Shown piece by piece: positions 53,150 through 61,141 of a stretch of 64,000 nucleotides of DNA. A program made the position numbers and the translations under genes. The DNA is from Desulfobacula sp. (GTDB lineage Bacteria; Desulfobacterota; Desulfobacteria; Desulfobacterales; Desulfobacteraceae): the NCBI GenBank assembly GCA_023701135.1, contig JAMPXP010000008.1, positions 1 through 64,000 on the forward strand, written 5' to 3'. Under the pieces are notes generated by a model, which ran no database searches, was not told the origin of the DNA, and was given only the letters and a program-made list of their open reading frames with translations. Every line of letters begins with the position of its first letter. Position 1 is the first letter of the stretch.

Positions 53150-53456
53150 TTGTTGATTGTGAAAGCATGTGATGTCATCGACTTGATCGGGAATACGCCA
53201 TTAATAAGGCTTAAGAACGAAAATATTATTGCCAAGGCTGAATTTCTCAATCCCGGCGGCAGCATCAAGGACCGGATCACCCTTGCCATGATCGAAGCGG
53301 CGGAACGGGGCAGAGAGGCAATCATCCGGAAGATGGCCTGGAACCGGATTTAAACCTGTTTTTTGACAGCACTGCCGATAAAAATCTGCCCATATTTATA
53401 CCCTGTCCACCGGCCTTGCCCAGATGTTCAAAAAACTGGCCAAAGCCCTTAGATAA
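53150..53456 (+). pseudogene. Cysteine-synthase-like (PLP) protein, internal deletion
   Basis: From a TTG at 53150 the frame reads [16 protein letters not shown] and [25 protein letters not shown], the N-terminus of the cysteine synthase/cystathionine beta-synthase family with the PLP lysine in SIKDR. It then jumps to unrelated sequence and stops at 53353. A possible family C-terminus (YTLSTGLAQMFKKLAKALR) follows in another frame up to about 53456. The normal protein has about 300 residues, so some 200 are missing. It is non-functional. Confidence 0.75.
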
Positions 53457-53640
53457 GTCTGTTAAAAAAGGAAAACTGCCCGCTCAAGCAATGTGCTTTT
53501 GAAATTCAGAGGGGATATGATAAGTTCATGGATTTTTTATCTGGCATAAAAACAGGGAATAAGGTAGCATGAAATTATCGAATCTAAAAAATATGATATA
53601 TTTAATACCCTCTTTCAATCGGGGAGAATGAAGCGAAACA
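53457..53640. other. AT-rich intergenic region before the binding-protein/kinase pair
   Basis: There is no ORF I can support in these 184 nt. The stretch before 53600 is AT-rich (AAAAAATATGATATATTTAAT) and probably holds the promoter of the downstream pair, but I could not settle on a -35/-10 pair. Confidence 0.35.
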
Positions 53641-54375
53641 ATGAAAAAAATCCTCCTGGGATTGATTTTGTTCCTTTGTTTGTTCTTTGCTTCCGGTTCA
53701 GCCGGCCAGACCCTACTCACATTTACAACAGGAGATGATCAGCGCCTTGGCCGGGCAAAAGCAATGAATACCGTGCTGACGGAATGTTTCAAACGGATGG
53801 GAATAAAACTTGAAATTACGCCAATGCCTTCGGAACGGTCATTGATAAATGCCGACAACGGCATAGAAGATGGTAATTTTTTACGAACGGACAAACTTTC
53901 CTATGCGTTTCCAAACCTGCTCATAGTACCCGAAAGGATCGCCGTAAACCGTGTTGTCGCATTTTCAAAAAATGAAAACATTAAGATTAACGGTTGGAAG
54001 AGCCTTTTAAAATACCATGTGGCCTATGTGAATGGATGGAAAAATTGCGAACGCGAGATCGGAGACCATAAAGCCAAAACCGTTGTCAAAAATGAAGATC
54101 TGTTGTTCACCCTTCTTGAGAATAATCGTGCAGATGTCGGCATTTTTGAATTTGATACGGGCAAGGATTTGTTGAACAAATTGGGTTATACCAGCATTAA
54201 AGCCATTGAACCGCCTATTGTGACCAACGATTTATTCTTGTATGTTCATAAAAAACACGCGGGATTGATCCCTGAGATCGTAAAAACACTCCAATCAATG
54301 AAGCAGGACGGAACCTATCAGAATATCGTCAATCAATATCACCCTGGAAATTCTAAAAGCTGGGAAATAAAATAA
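53641..54375 (+). CDS. Periplasmic solute-binding protein (SBP family 3-like)
   Basis: A 244-residue secreted protein with signal peptide KKILLGLILFLCLFFASGSAG. The body resembles the polar-amino-acid binding fold: an opening strand LLTFTTGDDQRLGRAKAMNTVLTECFKRMGIKLEITPMPSERSL, then NRVVAFSKNENIKI and ending VKTLQSMKQDGTYQNIVNQY. No ABC permease or ATPase is near. The stop overlaps the start of a hybrid kinase by 1 nt (TAATG), so I infer that it is the ligand-binding partner of that kinase. Confidence 0.8.
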   Translation: MKKILLGLILFLCLFFASGSAGQTLLTFTTGDDQRLGRAKAMNTVLTECFKRMGIKLEITPMPSERSLINADNGIEDGNFLRTDKLSYAFPNLLIVPERIAVNRVVAFSKNENIKINGWKSLLKYHVAYVNGWKNCEREIGDHKAKTVVKNEDLLFTLLENNRADVGIFEFDTGKDLLNKLGYTSIKAIEPPIVTNDLFLYVHKKHAGLIPEIVKTLQSMKQDGTYQNIVNQYHPGNSKSWEIK

Positions 54376-56654
54376 TGCATACAGGAGAGTTAAAAAAGAA
54401 AGGCATTTTCCAATGGGGAATTGCACAGAAATTCATACTATGGCTTTGCTTATTCAGCTCACTGCTCGCAATTATGATAACGGCCGTGCAATTGTATATC
54501 AGCTATAAAAGCGGGTTGGATTCAATTGTGAAAAGTATCCGCCAGGTTGAAAGAACTTACCTTGACGGCATTATAAAAAGCCTATGGATATCAGATACGG
54601 AACTTTTACAGACACAGATCGACGGAATGATGAAATTGCCTGATATGCAGTATGTCGGTGTGGTGCAGGACAAAAAGAGCATTGCAGAAGCAGGGATTAT
54701 TAAAGACAAAAATGTCATCACTGAAGAATTCTCGTTACCCTATACCTATCAGGATAAAACCATTTCACTGGGAACGCTTCGGGTCGTTTACACACTGGAA
54801 AATATATACAGCCGCATGATCACAGATGCTTTTGTATTAATTCTTTCCCAAAGTATTGCCATATTGCTTATCTCATGTTTTATCTTTTTCATCTTTTACC
54901 GGTTGGTGGCCCGGCATCTTTATGAACTGGTGAACTATGCCAGATCCTTAAGTGTCGATACGCTGGAAACCCCTTTTACGCTGAAACGGGATCAAACCCG
55001 ATGGGGGGAGGATGAGTTTGACGAGTTAACAAAATCCATCAACCTCATGCGGAGCAATCTCAAAGACTCTTATTCCCGCCTGGAGGGAGAAGTCCTTGAA
55101 CGAAAACAGGCACAAAAAGCACTCCAGGAAAGCGAAACCCATCTGCGGACATTGATCAATGCCCTGCCTGACCTTGTCTGGCTGAAAGATTCCGACGGGG
55201 TTTACCTGTCCTGCAATGCCAAATTTGAACGTTTGTTTGGCGCCGGGGAAGCTCAGATCAAGGGCAAAACAGACTATGATTTCCTGGACAGATCACTGGC
55301 CGATTTTTTCAGGGAAAAGGACAGGCTTGCCATAGAAATAGGTGAGCCGAGCATGAACGAAGAAGAAATCACCTATGCCGATGACGGCCATACAGAGATT
55401 TTGGAAACCATCAAGAACCCGATGTATGACGAAAAAGGAAACCTCATCGGCGTATTGGGGGTCGGCCGGGATATCACCGCAAGAAAAAAGGCGGAAAAAG
55501 AAAAAATCAGACTCAAAACAGAACTGCAGCAGGCTCAGAAGATGGAGGCCGTTGGAAGGCTTGCAGGCGGTGTTGCCCATGATTTCAACAATATGCTGAG
55601 CATTATACTGGGGAATACCGATATTATTCTTGAAGATTTAAATGCGTCAGATCCGGTTATTAATAATTTGCGTGAAATTCATAAGGCCGCAGAACGATCG
55701 GCAGATCTGACCCGGCAGTTGCTGGCCTTTGCCAGAAAGCAGACCATCGCACCAAAGGTTCTAAATTTGAATACAGCGATTGAAGACATGGTCAAAATGC
55801 TTAAACGGCTTATTGGTGAGGATATCGACCTGATATGGAAACCATCGGACGCGTTATGGAAAATCAAAATAGACCCCTCACAGATTGATCAGGTGCTGGT
55901 CAATTTCTGTGTTAACTCCAGAGATGCGATTAAAAGTGTCGGCAAAGTCACCATTGAGACTGAAAATGTCAGTTTTGACATGGCTTACTGTCTTGAACAC
56001 GATGGGTTCAAACCCGGTGATTATGTGATGATGGCGTTTAGTGATGACGGCGCCGGTATGGACAGGGATACCCTGGCAAACATTTTTGAACCTTTTTTTA
56101 CGACAAAGGAAATGGGTCAGGGGACAGGCCTGGGTCTTGCCACTATTTATGGTATTGTCAAACAGAACAATGGATTTATAAATGTCTACAGTGAACCCGG
56201 CCAGGGGACAACATTTAAGGTTTATTTCCCCAGGCATGAGGCATCCTGTATGGAAACAAAGGCGGTTGAACCTGAGATCAAAAAAGGCAATGCGAAAATT
56301 CTGCTGGTGGAAGACGAAATCTCCATCCTGAAGACGACAGCAACGATGCTGGAACGATTGGGTTATAAAGTTTTATCAGCATCCACGCCCGGAGAGGCTA
56401 TTCAAATGGCAGGCGATTTAGGCCCTGATGATCTTCATCTGCTGATAACCGATGTTGTCATGCCTGAGATGAACGGCAGGGACTTGGTCGAAAAGATATG
56501 CCGCTTGCACCCGGACATTAAATGTCTTTTCATGTCCGGGTATACGGCAAATGTGATTGCCCACCATGGTATATTGGATGAAGGGATTGAATTTATAAAC
56601 AAGCCCTTTTCCAGGCAAGAGCTGGCTTCAAAAATATGGGAAGCGCTGCATTGA
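54375..56654 (+). CDS. Membrane hybrid histidine kinase (PAS-HK-REC)
   Basis: A 759-residue kinase. TM1 (about 20-43) and TM2 (about 152-176) enclose a periplasmic domain of about 108 residues (IVKSIRQVERTYLDGIIKSLWISDTELLQTQIDGMM). HAMP-like and coiled-coil segments follow. The PAS domain spans about 255-370 and HisKA has H402 (GRLAGGVAHDFNNMLSI). The HATPase has NSRDAI, DDGAGM and GQGTGLGL, and the receiver (about 635-755) has LLITDVVMPEMNG. Coupling to the upstream binding protein suggests the periplasmic domain reads that protein's bound state. Confidence 0.92.
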   Translation: MHTGELKKKGIFQWGIAQKFILWLCLFSSLLAIMITAVQLYISYKSGLDSIVKSIRQVERTYLDGIIKSLWISDTELLQTQIDGMMKLPDMQYVGVVQDKKSIAEAGIIKDKNVITEEFSLPYTYQDKTISLGTLRVVYTLENIYSRMITDAFVLILSQSIAILLISCFIFFIFYRLVARHLYELVNYARSLSVDTLETPFTLKRDQTRWGEDEFDELTKSINLMRSNLKDSYSRLEGEVLERKQAQKALQESETHLRTLINALPDLVWLKDSDGVYLSCNAKFERLFGAGEAQIKGKTDYDFLDRSLADFFREKDRLAIEIGEPSMNEEEITYADDGHTEILETIKNPMYDEKGNLIGVLGVGRDITARKKAEKEKIRLKTELQQAQKMEAVGRLAGGVAHDFNNMLSIILGNTDIILEDLNASDPVINNLREIHKAAERSADLTRQLLAFARKQTIAPKVLNLNTAIEDMVKMLKRLIGEDIDLIWKPSDALWKIKIDPSQIDQVLVNFCVNSRDAIKSVGKVTIETENVSFDMAYCLEHDGFKPGDYVMMAFSDDGAGMDRDTLANIFEPFFTTKEMGQGTGLGLATIYGIVKQNNGFINVYSEPGQGTTFKVYFPRHEASCMETKAVEPEIKKGNAKILLVEDEISILKTTATMLERLGYKVLSASTPGEAIQMAGDLGPDDLHLLITDVVMPEMNGRDLVEKICRLHPDIKCLFMSGYTANVIAHHGILDEGIEFINKPFSRQELASKIWEALH

Positions 56655-56717
56655 TTATTCTCCACGGCAACCAGGGGGATGATGATTGGGCAGCCTGATA
56701 CATGGAACCGCAGCAAG

Positions 56718-56933
56718 TCACTTATAATCTTTAATAATTTTCAAAACCAGCAATATCAGGGGAAAAAGGTGAAAGAACAGGTCAAAGATATCCATTGGCC
56801 TGTGCAGGGTCCCGTTTTTCAGCATCAGGATTTTTTCCACCACATGGGGCATGGGTTTTGCCGGTGCCAACAGCATCATAACCGTGAATATGATCAACAC
56901 GGTGTATGGAATTTTATCAAGAAAATTTAACAT
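56718..56933 (-). CDS. Small two-helix membrane protein
   Basis: A 71-residue protein with two hydrophobic segments: IPYTVLIIFTVMMLLAPA (about 8-25) and FFHLFPLILLVLKII (about 53-67). The central VEKILMLKNGTLHRPMDIFDLFFH, between and leading into the second segment, looks conserved; I recall similar small proteins sometimes labelled RND transporter, without support for that role. It has only a weak ribosome site. It faces the kinase gene from the opposite strand. The plus-strand ORF over the same region is its shadow. Confidence 0.65.
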   Translation of the reverse strand: MLNFLDKIPYTVLIIFTVMMLLAPAKPMPHVVEKILMLKNGTLHRPMDIFDLFFHLFPLILLVLKIIKDYK

Positions 56934-57164
56934 GGGCTGACTTTATCATGGGGCGGATTAATTTTAAAGCAGTTATTGCGAGCCGGCCATGAATATCTCC
57001 TGGCATTTTCCTGCAAACACCGGCAATGGGTTTTCAGTCCAAGGCAAGGGCATATTATAAATGTGCTGGGAATCCCCAGGAAAAATATGGTAGGCTGTTT
57101 CAATTTTGCAGCCACCCGGCAGTGATGGCTGCCGGACGGTCAACCGGTACAACAGGAGCAAAAG
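56934..57164. other. Intergenic region with a small hairpin
   Basis: These 231 nt separate the small membrane protein (minus) from the hydrolase-like gene (plus) and must hold both promoters. CGGCAG-TGATGG-CTGCCG forms a 6-bp hairpin near 57119-57136, just before the ribosome site AGGAG. No ORF here is convincing. Confidence 0.4.
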
Positions 57165-57908
57165 ATGAACCCAATATCCGATGGAATAAGGATACTTGAA
57201 GGATCCGCCGATGTCCTTGTGGTGGCCCCCCACAGCCCGATTATTAACGGCGCCCATGAAAACGATATCCGGACCGGGCTCATTGCAGAGCAGATCCATC
57301 AGCAGCTTGGCTGCACCGCCATTATCAACCATAGATTCTTTAAGCCCAAGGGCGAGATCAAAAAAAATGCCGGACACTATTTCCTTGATCTTTACCGGGT
57401 CGACCATGCCCGTGAAGTCCCCGGGTATATCGAGGCCATCCGGGATGTTGTCACCCGGGATAAAAAGACATTTGTGTTCTGGATCCACGGTATCTTCACC
57501 CATTTTGCCCTGGCCAGGGCAAAAGAACATATGGATCTGAATTTGTTTGACGGGCCGCCGGAAGCCCTCCATGCATTGATCGCCTTTGGCCAGGGCGGGG
57601 ATCCCAAAACCGGGGATGACAAGGACAGCTTTACTGCAAGAAAACAGACGGCCAAAACCTTTCAAACTCGTCTGACCCGCCAGGGGATGACCACCCTCAT
57701 CACCCATCCGGCCTGCAACAATTACCGGGGACGTGACGCCAAACGGTTCAACCAGTGGTTTCTCCTTCAGGGGTTTGGCTTTGACCGGGTGGAATCCATC
57801 CAAATGGAAATAAAAGAGGCCGGTTTCAGGGATTCGCGGCAGAACGCCATGAAGACGGCGGCCATCATCGCCCGGGCCATCAAAAACCTGACCCTTGAAT
57901 TTTTGTAA
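57165..57908 (+). CDS. Possible N-formylglutamate-amidohydrolase-like protein
   Basis: A 247-residue soluble protein with a clear ribosome site (ACAGGAG). The N-terminal LVVAPHSPIINGAHENDIRTGLIAEQI, the central NHRFFKPKGEIKKNAGHYFLDLYRVDHA and VFWIHGIF recall the N-formylglutamate deformylase family, zinc hydrolases with an H-S-G-like site. The match is loose and I would not assign a substrate. A remnant of an HD-domain gene follows immediately, so the pair may once have been an operon. Confidence 0.5.
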   Translation: MNPISDGIRILEGSADVLVVAPHSPIINGAHENDIRTGLIAEQIHQQLGCTAIINHRFFKPKGEIKKNAGHYFLDLYRVDHAREVPGYIEAIRDVVTRDKKTFVFWIHGIFTHFALARAKEHMDLNLFDGPPEALHALIAFGQGGDPKTGDDKDSFTARKQTAKTFQTRLTRQGMTTLITHPACNNYRGRDAKRFNQWFLLQGFGFDRVESIQMEIKEAGFRDSRQNAMKTAAIIARAIKNLTLEFL

Positions 57909-58156
57909 ATGGTTTGCCGTGTCAAGCATAAAAATCTGATCCCGGAGCAGGTCTGGCACGGTCCGGCCCATTGGCGGGCCATGCTCGTTTATGCCGATCA
58001 GATCATATTGGATTATGCCAAAGATAATTTTAAAGAAAGGGATCTTTTTTTGCTCCTGGCCGGGATCAGTCTCCACGATATGGGCGTTCACTGCCTTTTA
58101 TTGCCCAGAGCCTTGAAGCCCTGACCGTTTATGATGACGGCATCACCATCTTATAG
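57909..58156 (+). pseudogene. HD-domain protein remnant
   Basis: The 71-codon ORF reads PAHWRAMLVYADQIILDYAKDNFKERDLFLLLAGISLHDMGV, the N-terminal part of an HD-domain protein with the HD pair. It then runs into an unrelated HCLLLPRALKP and stops. In the neighbouring frame the DNA continues as PFIAQSLEALTVYDDGITIL and a TAG, which may be another retained piece of the gene. The rest of the HD domain is missing. It starts directly after the preceding stop. Confidence 0.5.
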
Positions 58157-58183
58157 AGCGGAGTCCACCGTGGTTCTGGAGGT

Positions 58184-58615
58184 CTATTTTGGGCCTGGCG
58201 CCGGAAAGATTTCCCGGGGCGCCTTGAATTTGGATTCAAGTTTTTTGAAAAACACCTCCGGATTGCAGTCCGGGCTGTCATCCTCATCCCCTGTGCATTC
58301 TCCGGGGGCAAAATCCACGATCTGCCATTCCCCTTTTTCAAGACGAACCAATACCCCCAGGGGTTCGTAGAAATTCTTTCCATCCGGGGAGCGCGGGCTG
58401 ACCTGAAGCCAGGCCCATTCGTTCCTGATTTTGAAATGCTCCACAAAAAAGACGGCATCAATGTCGAATTCTTTTTTCAGGTGGCGGCGGAGGGTGTCGA
58501 GGATTTCCTTTCGTTCCGGGCTGCTCTTGGCCGGGGTATAGGCCCCGGAACCGTTTGCAGGCAGAGGCGTCAAAGTAAAGACAAAGAGCAGTATGGCGAA
58601 TGACAAAAGCTTCAT
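58184..58615 (-). CDS. Secreted protein of unknown function
   Basis: A 143-residue protein with a signal peptide (KLLSFAILLFVFTLTPLPANGS). The mature part has an alpha-beta pattern (RKEILDTLRRHLKKEF, DAVFFVEHFKIRNEWAWLQVSPRSPDGK, YEPLGVLVRLEKGEWQIVDFAPGE) and one likely disulfide pair near the end (GECTGDEDDSPDCNPEVF). It is probably periplasmic. I have seen similar proteins only as hypothetical and cannot name the family. It lies downstream of the CopG-type gene on the same strand but with different composition. Confidence 0.7.
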   Translation of the reverse strand: MKLLSFAILLFVFTLTPLPANGSGAYTPAKSSPERKEILDTLRRHLKKEFDIDAVFFVEHFKIRNEWAWLQVSPRSPDGKNFYEPLGVLVRLEKGEWQIVDFAPGECTGDEDDSPDCNPEVFFKKLESKFKAPREIFPAPGPK

Positions 58616-58647
58616 TATCAGACCCTTACTCCTTTTTTAAGCGTGCT

Positions 58648-58893
58648 TCAAGCCGCCGCCGCAAGGCTTGCCTTGGTAACATCCCATTCATCCCTCATTC
58701 CATTTATTGAAATAACGGGATCTGAAGTATCATGAAGCCGGTCCAATGCAATCTGCAAATCTGCCTGCTCTCCGAGATATATTTCCAATGCTTTCCGGAT
58801 ATGGAATGATCTTGATCGTTCAGTTGTTTTTGCGAATGAATCAAGCTTACGTACAAGCTCGTCCGGCATTCTTATAGAAATAGTGGCACTCAT
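58648..58893 (-). CDS. CopG/ribbon-helix-helix antitoxin-like protein
   Basis: I start at 58893 (MSATISIRMPDEL), 6 nt after GGAGG; 81 residues. The N-terminus is a ribbon-helix-helix (SIRMPDELVRKLDSFAKTTERSRSFHIRKALEIYL), followed by a region typical of ParD/RelB-type antitoxins (ADLQIALDRLHDTSDPVISINGMRDEW). The C-terminus SLAAAA is unusual. No toxin gene follows, so it appears orphaned or acts as an independent DNA-binding protein. Confidence 0.8.
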   Translation of the reverse strand: MSATISIRMPDELVRKLDSFAKTTERSRSFHIRKALEIYLGEQADLQIALDRLHDTSDPVISINGMRDEWDVTKASLAAAA

Positions 58894-59033
58894 TTTTTCC
58901 TCCAACAACTATGTGTTTGGATGTAATCCATTGAAACGATAGTATGCAAACGAGTCAAGGCTGTTTTTGGAAATAACATGTGGGTCATAGGGAAGAGAAG
59001 CGCCTTTTGTCACCAATCCGGCGCACCTTGTCG

Positions 59034-59900
59034 TTAAGAGACTTCGCTTTCTGACGCGATCCCGCGACGGGTTTTCATTATTTCGATAAAAAGCTCTATG
59101 TTGTTGGATACAATCATTTTGTCCAAATAGACAACGAAGTCACTGTACTTGTTGTAGTCATAGGGAATATTGGCCTGATCAAATCGCCCTTTGATCATCT
59201 CTACGGTAGACACATCTTTTTCGTTGAAAATCATGAGCGATCTTGGGTTGCTTCTTTTGTGAAGCCCGAATAGATTCCGTTTTCCGTCCCAGATAGCCAC
59301 ATAGCTCTTCACACAGTTCAACTCCAAGTTCGGAAAGGCTATCTGGAGCTTCTCAAGGAAGTACCGGGCGAGATCCAGCGTCCAAAAGGAATGCTTTACC
59401 CAGTAGCTTTCATCAACTTCATCCACAGTTTCTTGTTCATCCGGTTCTTCGTAAGAGTCAAGTACCTTCACGAAATTAAGGGCCAATTGGTTTCCGATCT
59501 TTAGCAGTTCGACTTGCAAAGCTTTAAGCGGGATGCTCAGACTCAGGAGTTGAACCACATTGAAGAACCGTCTGGAAATGGATTCAGCAACCAAGACTGC
59601 ATAGTGCTGCCTTGAGGGCCACCTCCGTCTCTCTATGTCCCAATACTCAATAGTCCTTATGATGTGGGAAGGATCGGTTTCACCCAGCATGACCTCAACT
59701 TCGTACATCGAATTGTCGCGAGGATCTTTCAAAAGAATGTCGAGTTTACCGCCACTCGACTGTTTCTTCTCTTTGTTTATGGGCTGTAAATCTCCTAACG
59801 TGAGAATGGAAGGATTCTCCCAAATCTGGTCCTGAAGCCAATACTCATCTTTTTGCGCTGCTCTAAATCCTATCTTTTCTGGAAAGATGATGTCGTTCAT
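59034..59900 (-). CDS. Putative PD-(D/E)XK nuclease-like protein
   Basis: A 288-residue soluble protein, ribosome site GGGGGAA. The segment GGKLDILLKDPRDNSMYEVEVMLGETDPSHIIRTIEYWDIERRR (about 50-93) resembles the core of NucS-like or restriction-type nucleases, with D54 and an E-V-E in place of E-X-K. The C-terminal half has YWVKHSFWTLDLARYFLEKLQ and ends LFIEIMKTRRG, somewhat like DUF5655. The Lys-to-Glu change would weaken metal chemistry, so activity is doubtful. AT-rich flanks and neighbouring toxin-antitoxin genes suggest an accessory or defence role, which is inference. Confidence 0.5.
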   Translation of the reverse strand: MNDIIFPEKIGFRAAQKDEYWLQDQIWENPSILTLGDLQPINKEKKQSSGGKLDILLKDPRDNSMYEVEVMLGETDPSHIIRTIEYWDIERRRWPSRQHYAVLVAESISRRFFNVVQLLSLSIPLKALQVELLKIGNQLALNFVKVLDSYEEPDEQETVDEVDESYWVKHSFWTLDLARYFLEKLQIAFPNLELNCVKSYVAIWDGKRNLFGLHKRSNPRSLMIFNEKDVSTVEMIKGRFDQANIPYDYNKYSDFVVYLDKMIVSNNIELFIEIMKTRRGIASESEVS

Positions 59901-60205
59901 GGTTCCCCCATCCGTTTGGAAACAAGTAGTTGACCTGATCCGTATATATCTGCACTTTGAATGCTATCCAACCCTTAGTCGAAAAGTCTTTTCAGAGGTT
60001 TCGTATCAATAAATACAGGGCCTGTAAAGAAATTTTATCGGGGTTGTGTTCATCGGGCCTGTTTTGGAAAGAATGATAGGGAGCCATTGCCACAGCACGC
60101 AGGCTGAGGAAGACCGCTTCGGCGATCCGGGCACAGGGCAGGTTTCGATCCGCTGTATGTCTTGATAGCGGATGGCGGCTTTCAAATGTTTGGTTCAATT
60201 TGTGA
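59901..60205. other. 305-nt region with a possible gene remnant
   Basis: On the minus strand a frame ending at 59992 reads ARIAEAVFLSLRAVAMAPYHS and DEHNPDKISLQALYLLIRNL. It looks coding in style but I do not recognise it and see no proper start. It may be a C-terminal remnant. No RNA gene is visible. Confidence 0.35.
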
Positions 60206-60382
60206 TCAGGCAACATTCTTTTCTGATTTCGGTTTACGGGCAGGGAATGTAATCCGTTTCCGTTGAGAAGCCTCTTGGCGTTTGAGAATGTCTTCAAAGA
60301 TCTCATCGGCATCATTATTGAACCGGGATGCATATTGTTTTCTTAACTCTCTGGTTTCTTTTACGACAGGGTCTTGCCACAT
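60206..60382 (-). CDS. Small antitoxin-like protein of the PIN module
   Basis: This 58-residue gene is below the ORF-track limit. It reads MWQDPVVKETRELRKQYASR then FNNDADEIFEDILKRQEASQ and a basic end (RKRITFPARKPKSEKNVA). Short proteins opening MWxDPIV and containing an acidic IFEDL-like helix commonly neighbour PIN-domain toxins of this type. It starts 4 nt after the PIN gene stop, with AGGGTTAATATT before the ATG. If it is the antitoxin, the order is toxin first. Confidence 0.65.
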   Translation of the reverse strand: MWQDPVVKETRELRKQYASRFNNDADEIFEDILKRQEASQRKRITFPARKPKSEKNVA

Positions 60383-60386
60383 AATA

Positions 60387-60860
60387 TTAACCCTCCATCA
60401 ATTCTTGAGGCGTACATATGGTTGGTGGTTCAAAGCCATGTTTACGGCAAACCTCTTCCACCTTGGGGCGCATTGTCGCATTGGCAATGTGTGTACAGTT
60501 CCAGGTAAGAAGATAATCCATCCCATTCACTGCTGCAACAGCAATGTGGTATGCATCGATTTCCGAGCCTTTTGGGACGGGTCCTTCTACAACCAATGCC
60601 TTTCCTAATTTTCGGACATCTTCTGTGATTTTCAATTCCGGGATATCCGCGATGGCAGCCAACCGGCGAGCTACTGCTTCAGAATCCCCTTGGGATGATT
60701 CAGCCACAACAAATTCAGGGATATAAATATCAAATTTCGGCCTGCGGCTTTCCCACCACTCGATGGTTGTGCTTTGATTGGCCATGGACCGTAGATCATT
60801 GCTGGGCCTCGCCGCCAGATACCTTGGGATGGAAGTTTCAATATACACTTTTTGCTTCAT
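60387..60860 (-). CDS. PIN-domain toxin (VapC-like)
   Basis: A 157-residue PIN-domain protein. The opening KQKVYIETSIPRYL carries the first acidic residue as Glu. VAESSQGDSEAVARRLAAI, then SEIDAYHIAVAAVNGMDYLLTWNCTHIAN, hold the remaining acidic and Asn positions of the active site. The end (GFEPPTICTPQELM) is a hallmark of this VapC subgroup. Such enzymes cleave specific RNAs when freed of their antitoxin. The partner is most likely the 58-residue protein encoded just downstream. Confidence 0.85.
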   Translation of the reverse strand: MKQKVYIETSIPRYLAARPSNDLRSMANQSTTIEWWESRRPKFDIYIPEFVVAESSQGDSEAVARRLAAIADIPELKITEDVRKLGKALVVEGPVPKGSEIDAYHIAVAAVNGMDYLLTWNCTHIANATMRPKVEEVCRKHGFEPPTICTPQELMEG

Positions 60861-61141
60861 ATCATTGTTCTCATGGTTTGATTTTGATGCTTAACGAGCA
60901 ATGATAATGTACCGCATATTTTTACAGCACGTGTGATATCCAGCTATGGAATCAAAATCCTGCATTGGAAATTTAATACCAAGAATTGCAAAACCTGTAA
61001 AGAAATTTCCTTTTTTCCGGACGTAATGAAGTTCCTGTCTTCTGTTGCCTTTTTTTTCATCCGCCGCATATAATAAGCAAAATTGGAGGGCTGTTTCGGC
61101 TCTCCTTGCTGATAAACAATATGAGATTCTGAAAGAGGACC
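60861..61141. other. Intergenic region before the CoA transferase
   Basis: These 281 nt carry no supported gene. They include CCTGTAAAGAAATTT (near 60991), which also occurs near 60019 on the other side of the PIN module. Promoters for the divergent PIN gene and CoA transferase must be here, but I could not choose a clear pair. Confidence 0.4.

Noticed and set aside
56973-58091. 372-codon minus-strand ORF
   Set aside because: Antisense to the hydrolase-like and HD-remnant genes, which have ribosome sites and conserved motifs. This frame has neither.
52157-58673. GCCGCCGCCGCAAGGCTTG shared by the TolC-like gene end and the CopG-type gene end
   Set aside because: Both encode alanine runs at C-termini on opposite strands. 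Nineteen nucleotides of such simple sequence are most likely coincidence.
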